Below, in pieces: positions 34,319-44,915 of a stretch of DNA of 64,000 nt (its first letter is position 1; the number at the start of each line of letters is the position of its first letter). The stretch covers positions 2,996,501 through 3,060,500 of the forward strand of contig NC_133028.1 in the NCBI RefSeq assembly GCF_048771995.1, in the 5' to 3' direction. The translations under genes and the position numbers were made by a program. The DNA comes from Taeniopygia guttata. Lineage: Eukaryota; Chordata; Aves; Passeriformes; Estrildidae. The notes under the pieces are model-generated. The model saw only the letters and a list, made by a program, of their open reading frames with translations. It ran no database searches and was not told the DNA's origin.

Positions 34319-35014
34319 TGTCGGAATCTGTGGGTATTGATGATTCTGAGATTGTAGAAAGTCTCTGTCTTTCTGCCCCGTTGCCAAAGCAGAAGCCATA
34401 ATTGGTCTGTGCTGGTTTCAAGTTTGTTTATTCTGTTTATCTCTAACATGTTCTGCTGCCCTGCCGCAGCTCTGTCCTGCAGGGCAGCGTGTGGGGCTCT
34501 GCCCTCAGTGGGATGTTACAAACATTAAATACCAGAAACTACCTGTGCTGGATTTACAATAACGTGCCAGTGTAACACCCCTCAGTGGGATGTTACAAAC
34601 ATTAAATACCACAAACTACCTGTGCTGGATTTACAATAACGTGCCAATATCTGTCACCTACGTTGGACAGTGTGTCCCCAGCCTAAACCAACAGAAAAAT
34701 GCCAACACCACAGTGAAACATGGAGGGCATGAAGAAGGAGAAAAAGGACAAGACACACCCAATTTCCTCCATTTTGTCCCCTTTGGACCCCTAATCTAGA
34801 AACCTCAAATTTTACTTCTGCACCCATGCCACACTTAACTATTCCTTATATCAAACACTCAGAGCTGGTAATTCATCCTGTAAGATTGAAAACTCTTTTC
34901 CATGGACAGAGATCACAGACAGTGTCTCTGGGGGCTCTGTCCAGGGGGGTTCCTGACCCCTGCCAGGGTCCCAGACCCTCCAGGGCAGCCAGAGGGAAGC
35001 CCTGGATTCCCACA
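34319..35014 (-). mobile_element. Solo LTR, family K copy 6, two core units
   Basis: Full K LTR in minus orientation. The 77-bp unit occurs at 34503-34579 and again at 34580-34648 (shortened at its outer edge, as in the other copies). Flanks CCCCAC and ACCTCA do not match. Fossil. Confidence 0.92.
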
Positions 35015-35530
35015 ACCTCATGGCTGCTGACTTCCTTTTTGCCTTCCAGTTTGATTCCTGCTCTGCTTTGCCCGCTCACACAGGAGCAGCGTGTGTTTGT
35101 TTGCCATGTTTTCCACAGGGTATTTTGCCTGAAAACATCTGCACTCCTTTCCCTGGTGGATTTGGTACAGCTTTAGTTTTGGTCCCAGCCCAGCACCCCA
35201 GTGGGCAACCTTCACATTGTCCTGGGGCCACACACATCGTGGGGGGAAGCTGTAAGTGGACACCAAAGTTAAGGGGAAATCAAGCCCTGATTCCATGGGG
35301 TGCCCAAGTTGCCCTCATAGATCCTGGGGAAAGGAATGTTGTTTTCAGTGGTGCAATGTTTTATCATCCTGAGGGAGTGCAGGATATGAAAGCTCATCCC
35401 TGAGGAGCTGCATTGTGCCTTCCAGCCCAGCAAACTCTCCCCTGGGTGCTCATGCCCACCTAATTTAACAGGTGGCTGTATAGGTGTGGATGGGTTGATC
35501 TATATGGAGTTCTCTGGGAGAACAGGCAAA
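35015..35530. other. unique sequence, nothing recognised
   Basis: No supported feature. Confidence 0.4.
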
Positions 35531-35628
35531 AATCATGGAATGGTTTGGGCTGGAAAGGACCTTAAAGACCATCACCTTCCCTTGGCTCAAGTTGCTCCAA
35601 GCCCTGTCCAACTTGGCCAAATTTCCAG
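35531..35628 (-). mobile_element. CR1 LINE 3' end fragment
   Basis: AATCATGGAATGGTTTGGGC then 'ggaaaggaccttaaagacc' and 'ttgctccaagccctgtcc' in CR1 reverse-complement order. Confidence 0.9.
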
Positions 35629-35996
35629 GGAGGGGGCACTCAACAGGTTGATGTCACAAATCCACAGACGGATTCCACAGACATGTCTGAGGATCAGAAT
35701 ATTCCATTTAAAAAAAGCCCCCAAAACAGGAAATAAAGTGCACCCACACAAACCTTGTGGGTTTTTCCCCTAATAAAAGCATTTGATCTCTGCCTGGTCT
35801 CTTTGTGATGCTGGTGCCATGTGCTGACAAGGGTAAATGTTCTGCTGGACCACAAATCAGGACAAACTTGTGGGATCACTGTGGGAACCTCAATTTTTGT
35901 ATTTTTTTTTTCTTACATTTTTATGGCTTATCTGGCCCCATGTTGGTCTTCTCCCTGGGGGCTCCCCTGATGGGGGAAGCCCTCCTGGAGCAGTTC
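35629..35996. other. unique sequence, nothing recognised
   Basis: No supported feature. Confidence 0.4.
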
Positions 35997-36560
35997 TGTG
36001 ACAGGAAGGAGAGACAGACCGGACTTTTTTGGTCTTCAGCTTCTGTTTATCGTTATCAAAACTTCAGCACACTGTCGGCACCAGACTCTCTGCATGCAGG
36101 AAAAACAGCACAAAAATAGCCCCAGATGTACAATTTCAAGGTCTTTTAAGGCTTAACTAAAACTAAACTACCCAATTAAGGAATGGCACCTAGATTATTT
36201 TCCCTTTTAACCCAGTAACTGATCCCTCCAGACCTGCAATGCGGACTTTTCTGTCCAATTGCAAGATACCACCCAAACCCATGAAGAAGAAGGAAGAAGA
36301 AGGTGAAAAAGAACAACTTGCCTCCACTCTAAAACCTCCATCTTGCTTTATATCCATTAGTATAGTCTAAAAACCTGAACTCTAAATTTTCCACCCTGTG
36401 ATGTTACACACTTCTAACCAGCTACACACCCATAATCCCAGTGCTATCAATCAATTTTGGAAACCTTCTCCACGGCCTCAGGTCAAATGCAGTGCTCTTT
36501 TGTGGGTCTGTGCCTTTCAGCACAGAAAGTTTAAAATTTTCAGCATCCAAGATTCCAACA
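35997..36560 (-). mobile_element. Solo LTR, ERVK-like, third related family
   Basis: Reads on minus from TGTTGGAATC to TGTCACA. On that strand GGATATAAAGC is a TATA-type site, followed later by GATAAA. It shares the 'cctccatctt' and purine-rich blocks with families K and R. The flanks CAGTTC and CATTTT are at best a weak target duplication. Fossil solo LTR. Confidence 0.75.
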
Positions 36561-38489
36561 CATTTTGAACGCACAGTCAGTGAACTCTTGCACTGAGCTG
36601 CTGCAAATGGTTGGCAGGAGGGAGCAAGACTTTCCACAAAGGTTTCTTTGTGCTCCTGAGTCAACCTTTAGCACAGAGGAATAAGCCATGGGTGTCCATG
36701 TAGGTGATGTCTCTGGGAAGGGGTGGTGGCCCCTAGATGGTGGCCATGCCATGGACAGCACTGCCCTTGGGGACAGTGACTTCTTGGGGCAGCTCCATGC
36801 ATCGGGAACCTCATCAGGAACCTCATCAGGATGAGCTGGCTGCTGGCTTTGGGTGTGCACCTGCCCAGGTACCACATTTCTGATCTGAGTGAGGCTTTGT
36901 ACACCCTGATGGCTGATGGACAGGACAGGGCTTTTCTTATCACATGAAGAGGTGTTTGGATATCTGGGAAGGAAGACGAGGAGAGGTGTGAGAATTGGGT
37001 GGTTCTCTAAGCAGGGCCATGAGTCTCTGAACTTCTCAAGTCAGGGGCACCACAGTGACATTTCCACCAGCTCAGAGCTGAAATGCCAGTTTTCTAAGCT
37101 CCAATTTTCACCTGCTTGCATCACAACCTGACTTCACACCCAGGCCAATGCAAACTCTGTCTTCTGGGTTATTGCTTGAAAGCCACGATGCTGTCAGGGA
37201 ATGTAACGAGCCTCCACCCCTCAGTTATTGCAGGTCTCTAGGTGGGACTTGTACTGCTGCTTGTGAACACGTTGCATAACCTGAAGAGCATTGTCCTGTG
37301 GCTGGAGGTGGCCATAGGCTAAGGCCATTGCTGAAAAAGGACAAAATAACTTCTCTCCTCAGTGCCTGGCTCTCTGCAGGTCCCCCAGGACATCTCTCCA
37401 GCCCTGGCCACTTTCCAGCCTCCACTTCCCCTCCTCTGCTCCCCTGCTGTGGGATATCCCGTGATGGAGCTGATTTCCTCATTCATCCTCCCCCTGTTCT
37501 GGCTCTCAACAGGAGCTCTCTGTTCCAAGGAGACTTTGGCAAACGAGCACATTTCTTCCTTTCCCTCCAACAGCCCTTTCGTGCCTCAGAACTGTCCCCA
37601 CCATCCTCCTCACTCTATCACCTGATGCTCCCTCTTACTTTGGCTCTCTTTTTGCTAACCCTTCCACTGGTTTCTTGCTCTGCTCCTCGCAGAATCTGAA
37701 ACAACCTTCAGATTCTAATCTTTCCCATCTGAAACAACTCTCCCTCAGCTCTGATTTCCTCCCTGGTTGCCACTTCTGTGCACACACCTTGCCAAGACCC
37801 AGCTCATGTCTCCACTAAAGCCTTGGCTCGTGTCTGACGAGACCTCACGGATTTTGGGTTGTGCCCAGCAGAGTTAATTTGTTCCTCCTGTGCTTTCTTG
37901 AAGCCTGAGGACACCACCAAGGCTGCTGACACAGTGAATTTGTCCCCTCCTGCTTACAGAGGTCTTATCCCAGCTCCTGAAATCCTGCTGTGTCCAAACC
38001 CTGGTGGTGTTTGCTGTGCTGTGTCCATCCCAGCCCTCTGCACACCCACAGCCCATGGCATCTGGAGCCTTCCTCACTACATGGATTCTCTTTGCCTTTC
38101 CCTACGGAATGGCTGATCCCAATTTCTGTTCAGCCCATGTTGTCTGCAGCCTTCTTGCAGCCCAGGTGGGGAGAATTTATTTTAACCATCCTTATTCTTC
38201 TTAAGTATCTTCTTAAAGCACTACAACACTGGGATGGCAACAAAATGGAAGGTTTGGGAAGACTCAGCATTGTCTCTTTTACTTCTTTATAATTGGTTTT
38301 ATTCATACTGGTGTCTGCTGATGGTCTCTGACCATATGTAGTTGAGTCACGGACTTCTGGGGTTTTGAATGAACAGGAATTTGATTGAGCCTGGAATGAC
38401 AAAGTGAATTTAATCCAGACATCTCTTTCGGTGGAGCTATGATATCAACAGCAAAAAGTTTTGTTTCCTGGGGTGTCCCAGGCAGTAAA
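36561..38489. other. unique sequence, nothing recognised
   Basis: About 1.9 kb without a recognised repeat or exon. Confidence 0.5.
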
Positions 38490-38570
38490 ATCATAGAATA
38501 GAGAATCATAGAATATTCCATGTTGGAGGGGACCCACAAGGATCAACAAAGTCCAACTCCTGACAGGCCA
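38490..38570 (-). mobile_element. CR1 LINE terminal fragment
   Basis: ATCATAGAATAGAGAATCAT then GTTGGAGGGGACCCACAAGG, the CR1 terminal repeat and start of the 3'-UTR in reverse complement. Confidence 0.88.
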
Positions 38571-38984
38571 GGGTGTGGGATGCTGCCCAAAATAACTCAA
38601 AGATGCTGGGAGACAGGTGAATATTTGCATAGCAGGCAGTCTGTTATTGCCAGCCAGAACCAGCTGGTCCCACACGGGTTCTGCTGGTGATTTTATAGCT
38701 CAGTTTGAGCCTCTTAAAAGCTTTTCTGCATTCATGGAAAGGGCTGGTTGTGTTTGTGCACCCCTGCAGCGCTGAAACACTCTCTAGATACTCTGATTTT
38801 AACAGAGAAGCAGGGAGAGGGGTGAAATGATGTCACACCAGCTCTGCAAGTTTCTGATTTCTGTGACTGGGGTAGAAAATACTCGACAAACTCTCTTACA
38901 CTTCCCATGTTGTGGATTGAGATCAAGGTGCCTCCTGCCTTGGCTTTTAAAGGTTCCTGGTGTGTCCATGTTTGTAAAATTAAC
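38571..38984. other. unique sequence, nothing recognised
   Basis: No supported feature. Confidence 0.4.
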
Positions 38985-39300
38985 TTGTCCCTCTGAGGCT
39001 GGCTCCTGTCCCTCTGGGGATGATTCCTGTCCCTCTGAGGCTGGCTCCTGTCCCTCTGGGGCTGGTTCCTGTCCCTCTGGGGCTGGCTCCTGTCACTCTG
39101 GGGATGATTCCTGTCCTTCCAAGGCTGGCTCTGGTCCTTTTGGGGTTGGTTTCTGTCCTTCCAAGGCTGGCTCCTGTCCCTCCAGGACTGGTTTGTGTCC
39201 CTCCAGGGCTGGTTTCTGTCTCTCCAGGGCTGGCTCCTGTCCCTCTGGGGCTGATTCCTGTCCCTCCAGGGCTGGTTCCTGTCCCTTCAGGGCTGGTTTG
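38985..39300. repeat. 21-bp minisatellite, about 15 copies
   Basis: Unit close to TGTCCCTCTGGGGCTGGCTCC. Since 21 is a multiple of three, frames stay open in phase on both strands and give heptapeptide repeats (SCPSGAG-like on plus). There is no start or splice context or flanking homology to suggest a real protein. Confidence 0.96.
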
Positions 39301-39544
39301 ACTTTGCAAACATCAGCAGACACGAGTGATTGCCCAGTGAAACGAGTGGGGTCTGCCCTGCCCGGCTCTGTGCCCTGGAGATTTCTCTTCCTCAGCAGAG
39401 TGGGGGCTGGAGAGACTTTGGAAAATGCAGCTTTCCAAGGCCATTTGCTAATGCTGTGTGCTGACACCAAAGTCCTGAGGGGAGCAGGAAGAAATGTGTC
39501 ACCAGAGCTGGTAGAGCTGCTTTGACCTGTTGGGCTTCCATGTT

Positions 39545-39905
39545 CCAGACTGGGATGTTCAGCCTGGAGAAGAGAAAGCTCCAGGGAGACCTTCCAGCAC
39601 CTTCCAGTGCCTAAAAGGGTGATTATGTAAAAGAGGGAGAAGAACTTTTAATACAGTAGATCCCAATAGGAAAGGGAGAGAGGTTTTAAACTGATTTAGA
39701 TCAGATATTAGGAAAATAATGTTTCCTATATGCATGGTGAGGCCTTGCATAGGCTGCCCAGAGAAGCTGTGGCTGCCCCATCCCTGGAAGTGTCGAAAGG
39801 CTTGGAGCAACCTGGGATAGTGGAAGGTGTTTCTGCTCATTTCAGGGCGTGGAACATTTTTTAAGGTGTCTCCAACATTAACCATTCCATGATTCTATAA
39901 TTCCA
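39545..39905 (+). mobile_element. CR1 LINE 3' end
   Basis: 'gttcagcctggagaagaga' through 'cccagagaagctgtggctg' to 'accattccatgattctata'. Plus strand, 5'-truncated, moderately diverged. Confidence 0.93.
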
Positions 39906-40039
39906 TGCTCCCATGTTGGGCAACCCCTTTGTTTTGAGCCTGCATAGAATAGACAGACCCTCATGGAAAGAGACTTCAAGTTCTCATGCTCCCTTTGAGG
40001 GAACATCTGAAAAATTGTTCCCAGGCCTCAAAAGGTAGG

Positions 40040-40375
40040 AGAACACAAAGGGAACCTGGAAAAGACTCAGGAAACCCAGATGCTCAAAGCTCATCAGGCT
40101 GGGAGGGAGATGTATCAGCAAGGTTGTGACAGAGGACTGTAAATCACCGGGTGGTGTGGGAAGGGTGGACAGGAAGAAAATGTTCCCTGTCTCTATCTCT
40201 GCAAGAATTACGGGACATCAGATGAAACCAGAAATTGTAAATCCAAAACAAACAAGAGGAGGTGGCTCTTCCCCCAGTGTGTAATTAAGCTGTGGAACTC
40301 CTTGCAACAGGATGTTGTGGATGTCGAAAATCGATGGGGGTTCATGAAGCAATGAGATAAATTGATGGAAGGAAA
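40040..40375 (+). mobile_element. old CR1-like fragment
   Basis: Words such as GTGTAATTAAGCTGTGGAAC, 'caacaggatgttgtggatg' and 'gggttcatgaagcaatgag' match the 3' region of an older CR1 subfamily. Clearly more diverged than the other CR1 copies, with no tail repeat. Confidence 0.65.
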
Positions 40376-41255
40376 AAAATCATTGTGGGTAATTAAATAT
40401 GAAATCAATCTCTATGGCACAGGAACCAACAAATTAGAAGCTGACTGGATATTTTGGGGAATTATCTTAATTATTTGCTGCACTGTGACATTCTTCTCTG
40501 GATATACATTTCTGGCCATGGTCAGAGAGAAGTTGCTGGGGTAAATGGAACTTGCTGGCTGTTCTGCAGGTCCCACATTTTTGTTCCTACCTGGTGGTAG
40601 ATTAGGGCCCCTCATTTATTTTTTAGGTCCCAGGACTTGTGAGGATGCTGCAGGAGTTCTGGTGGCTTGCTGTGGGAGTTTTTCCTGTCTTCCCACGGAT
40701 ACAATGCTAAGATAAATTACAACACAGAGTTTTTTCACAGGTAGGGGTTTCAGTCACATCCACAGGGATCATAAAATGGCCTGGAAACTGTTTGTGTCCT
40801 TAACATTCCATGCTCCCCATGCTCTCCAAACATCCTGATACCAAGTCAAGGTGCTTGTTCAAGCTGCATCTGCAGATCAGCTGTGGATCCTTTACAGTAG
40901 GACCCTGGATTCAGTGGGAGCCATCCCAGTGTAACTGCACCTCTACTGCAGTTTGGTCACCTGCAACAAGGATGACTTTGAGGAGCATTTCATCATTTTC
41001 CTGATCCTAATTCATAGGAGTAATCTTGAGTAATCTCTAAGCAAGGCTTAGACTAAACTTTGCTAATTCTACATATTTCTCCATTTGCCATTTTAAGCAA
41101 ACATTTGTTTTCTAGCCAAGGCACATCAGAGAAGCTTCTGCTGCCTTTTCCCCAGCCTTGTGTGGAGCAGCAGCATTGATCAGATCATGCAGCACCTTTG
41201 GGACCTGAAAGCACTTCCCTGCCCTTGTGTCTGCTTAACCTGAGTGCCTCATGCC
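40376..41255. other. unique sequence, nothing recognised
   Basis: No supported feature. Confidence 0.4.
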
Positions 41256-41345
41256 TTGCTTTCAGCTGGGATAGAGTTAATTTCCTCCTTAATAACTGGT
41301 GCAGTGCTGTGTTTTGGGTTTGAATAACATTCCTCAGTATTATTA
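41256..41345 (+). mobile_element. ERVL-type LTR fragment
   Basis: TTTCAGCTGGGATAGAGTTA then 'gcagtgctgtgttttggg' match, from memory, the 5' part of a widespread avian ERVL-type LTR. Only about 90 bp can be recognised. Old, degraded fossil. Confidence 0.65.
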
Positions 41346-44049
41346 AAACACAAATATGCTCCCCCATCCCAATGCCCATCCCCATTTTTATCCCTGCCAT
41401 CTTCTCTCTGTTTATTGACCATACAGAGATGCAATTATGGGAGTCAATCCACATGAAAAATGTCTAAACACCAACACCATCCATGTGGTGATTTTATGGG
41501 TGGGGAAAGAGGAAGCAGCAATATTTTGGCAGGTTTTTCTGCAAAGACTCCGTGCTGGGAAGCCTCAGACTCCAGGCATGTTGGCATTTGCACAATGCCA
41601 TCATCAGGGCTGCTGGTTTTGTGACCTCTGGCTCCACGTGCCTTGAAACAGGACCTGTGCATTGGTCAAGAAGAACAGGGGCTTGAGGCAGGTTATAATT
41701 TTCTTTTAAAGCTGGCCTCTCAGGGTGAATACAGAGGAATCAGCAGGGATGGAAATCACCACCCCAATTTCAGGAGGTGACCAAAGCACGCTGGGCCCTG
41801 CCCTGTGCTGGGTGCTGTCTGTGGTCCTTGCTAGTACAGCTTGACTTGGTGACATTTAGAGACACAGCACATTCCCAGGGGATGACCTTTTGAGCAAAGA
41901 AAGAGGGTCCTGTGCTTGGGAAGCTCCAGGCTGCTGAGTTTGCCCATGCACAGCCTGGTGCTCCCAGTTCCCACGGATCACAAGGCAAGGGGGAAGTCAC
42001 GATGCCAGCACTGGCTTTTTTGACAGCTCCGGTTCTCAGCCTTGCTGCAGCTGCAAATTCACATCAGCTTCCCCATCTGGCTTCTCTCCACAGGGCCAAG
42101 GAGGGCACTTGCAGCAGACCTGGAACAAGCCAAAATGTGCATCTTGCTGACAAATCCCTGCCCTGCTCAGAGCCAAATGTGAGAGGTGACTTTGTCCCCA
42201 AGCTGGAACACACATTCAGTAATCCGGTGACAGCCTTGCAGATTTGCAGCTGGAGAGTCTGAAGGCTGGAGGTGAAGGCACAAAACACAGGCTGAAATTT
42301 GGAGGGCAGGAATAGTTTTTTTCAGTACTTGGTGTCCATCATTGCACTGGGAATTTGAATCTCTCTGCTGCCTCTGGGCATCATCAGTCAAGCCACAGAT
42401 GTGCAGAGCTGAAGGTGGCATTTCTTACATCCCAACTATTCCACTGGGACACCCCAGCTTCAGATCCTTCTGTCCCTTAGGCTGACAAAAAATCATTTTG
42501 ATTCAGCAGTCTACTTCATGTTTACCTTCCCAAGGGCTAAAAGGAAGCATTTCTGCCCAAAACTCTCTGTGCTGCTCAGATCAGAAAGTTCTAACCCATT
42601 AACCTTTGTGGCAGGGCTGATGTGGGAGCTGCAAATCCAGCAATTGGCCTGTTCAGAGCTAAAGGACCTCATTTGGATTTGGAGGTGTGAGGTTCATAGG
42701 CCAATTTCATAACAGATGGAAATTTTGAGTAGCTGCACACTGCAGCAAATTATGTGTTTACTTATAATCTATTACTGCTTGTCGATTTTAAAGCTGAGAT
42801 ATCAGAATCCTTTGTAGAAGGAGAGGTGACCCAGTGGGCAAAGCTGTGAGTTTCTGTGTGTTCCAGACCCATTTCACCTGGCAGCAGAAAACACTCTGGA
42901 GGTTTTTGTGCTTTATCAGGATGTTGCCAACATGAACTGAGGGCTCAGGAGTCCAGGATTCTTCACCCTGATCAGATCTTGACTTTTCTTCTCTTCAATT
43001 TGTACAATATGTTCAGCCAAGTGTCACTAAGGAAGCACCTGAGACTGATTTAATGAATTTTCTTATAGCAAGTTAAAACCATCCCTCAAGTCCACCCCAG
43101 TTTAGGTGTGCTGCTCAGTCCATGCCCAGGCAGGACACCTTAGGCTGAATGCCTGAAAAAAATCCTCTTCCTCTCTGAGCCCACATTTTAGGTTTGGATC
43201 AAACCAAGTCACCAGACTAACAAGAGAGGTTTGTGTAGGGGAGGAGGAACTCTGAATTGCTCTGAAATTGTGCTCCAAAGGCTGTCATGGTTTGTAGTTC
43301 TGACTTTTTCTACACTGTGCTCCAAATCTGCTCTGCTTTGGTGCCGAGGTGAGACCAGACCCTTTGGATGGCGCAGATGTCGGTGTGTGTGCACAGGGTT
43401 ACAAAAACGTTGATTCCTCACAAATTTGGCTCAACTGAGGTGGAGCTGAAGGATGGTCATGCCTCTCAAGGTGGTGATTTCCTCTTTTTTTCTTTCAAAA
43501 GTCCAGAGAAGGATTTGTTTTCACACCGTAGCCAGAAGCCAGACCGCAGCACCCCAAGTGCTGCCAGGCCCTGCCAAGGCAGATGGTACTATTTGACCTT
43601 CTGCAGTCACTTCCATTTTCATCAGCAGCTTTGTAAATGTTTCTGGGCAAAGGAACATAGTCTTCTTCTATGATACCTGCCAGGAAAATCCTCCTGGAGA
43701 CAGCCCCACATTATGTGCCTGCTCCCCTGTGCGTGCTGGGCTCTGCCTTAGGAAAGGGATGAGTCTGTCAGGTTGTGCATCCTGGTTCTTCCTGGGGAGC
43801 CTCCTCAGCTACTGATTTCACCAGACAAAGTCACTCCAAACACGGGCCCCCGACCTCCCCAGCCTTTTCCTTTATGCTTATCACACTCTGATGTAAACTG
43901 AATAACTCCTGCTTTATAAGGCAGTAGAAAGGCTTCAGCTACAGATGAATATATATAAAAGCTTGAGTAAAAAAGGTGCTTTGTGGTAAGTACTATTTAA
44001 TATTTACATGCAAGGACTTTCCATCAGGATTAATTTCCATTACTTTTAT
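41346..44049. other. unique sequence, about 2.7 kb
   Basis: No repeat or exon recognised. AT-rich parts near 42740-42810 and 43910-44030 could be conserved non-coding elements, but nothing in the sequence alone proves it. Confidence 0.45.
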
Positions 44050-44190
44050 CCCAAAAAGGTTTGGGCTGGAAGGACCTTAAAGACAATCCAATTTCACCCC
44101 TTGCCACGGGCAGGGACACCTGCTAGACCAGGTTGCTCCAAGCCTCATCCAACCTGGCTTTGAACACTTCCAGGGATGGGGGGGCCATAC
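44050..44190 (-). mobile_element. CR1 LINE 3' end fragment
   Basis: AAAGGTTTGGGCTGGAAGGA, 'gccacgggcagggacacc' and 'ctagaccaggttgctcc' in reverse-complement CR1 order. Confidence 0.9.
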
Positions 44191-44689
44191 TTCTGGCCAT
44201 ATGAAAGTCAGGAATGGAATTTAATGTTGCCCAGGCTCAGAGGATGGGCTGAGATTTACTCCTGTGCTTGAGACACTGAAGAATCAACCCCCTGCTCCTG
44301 CTGTGGTCTGTGTTGAGAAGGTCTCTGCAGTGTCTCAAGTGTGTGTCCCACCTCTGGCTGGCTGCTTGCTTTGGTCTGAGTTTGTCCCTAAGGAGATGGA
44401 GGGGGAGGAAGAGGACTTTTCTCTTTCAACCCACTCACCCCTGGGACTGCTGCCTCTGCTGCTGAACCCAAACAGCAGCCAAAGGTCACAGCCTCAGTCC
44501 TAAAATGTCCCAGAAGAGGAAGTGCTGTACATGCTGAAACTGTCTCCTCGACAAAACAGCAAGACCAAAGCTGCAGCTGGAGTTTAAACAGCCTGACCTT
44601 GAGTAACACAGGCTTGCCAGCCTGAAGAGAAAGGTAAATGTGTGATCTGGGGTGGCAAGGCAATGGTGGAAGGGAAAGATTTGGCTTCC
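44191..44689. other. unique sequence, nothing recognised
   Basis: No supported feature. Confidence 0.4.
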
Positions 44690-44915
44690 AGAAGGGTAAA
44701 TCTCTCTGGATCCTAGTGAAAACTTCTTCACTGCAAGAGTGGCCAGTCATTGAAACAGGCTTCCTAGGAAAGTGGTGGCATTCCTGGGAGTGTTCAAAAA
44801 CATGTGGGTGAGGCTGCTAGGACATGGGTTTGTGCTGGCCCTGGCAGTGCTGGGTTAAGAGCTGGACTCGATCCTAAAGGATTTTTCCAACTTAAATGAT
44901 CTCGTGATTCTGTGG
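44690..44915 (+). mobile_element. CR1 LINE 3' end, divergent
   Basis: Runs from 'agggtaaatctctctgg' to 'ccaacttaaatgatctcg' and TGATTCTGTG. Recognisable CR1 3'-UTR of another subfamily. Confidence 0.8.
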
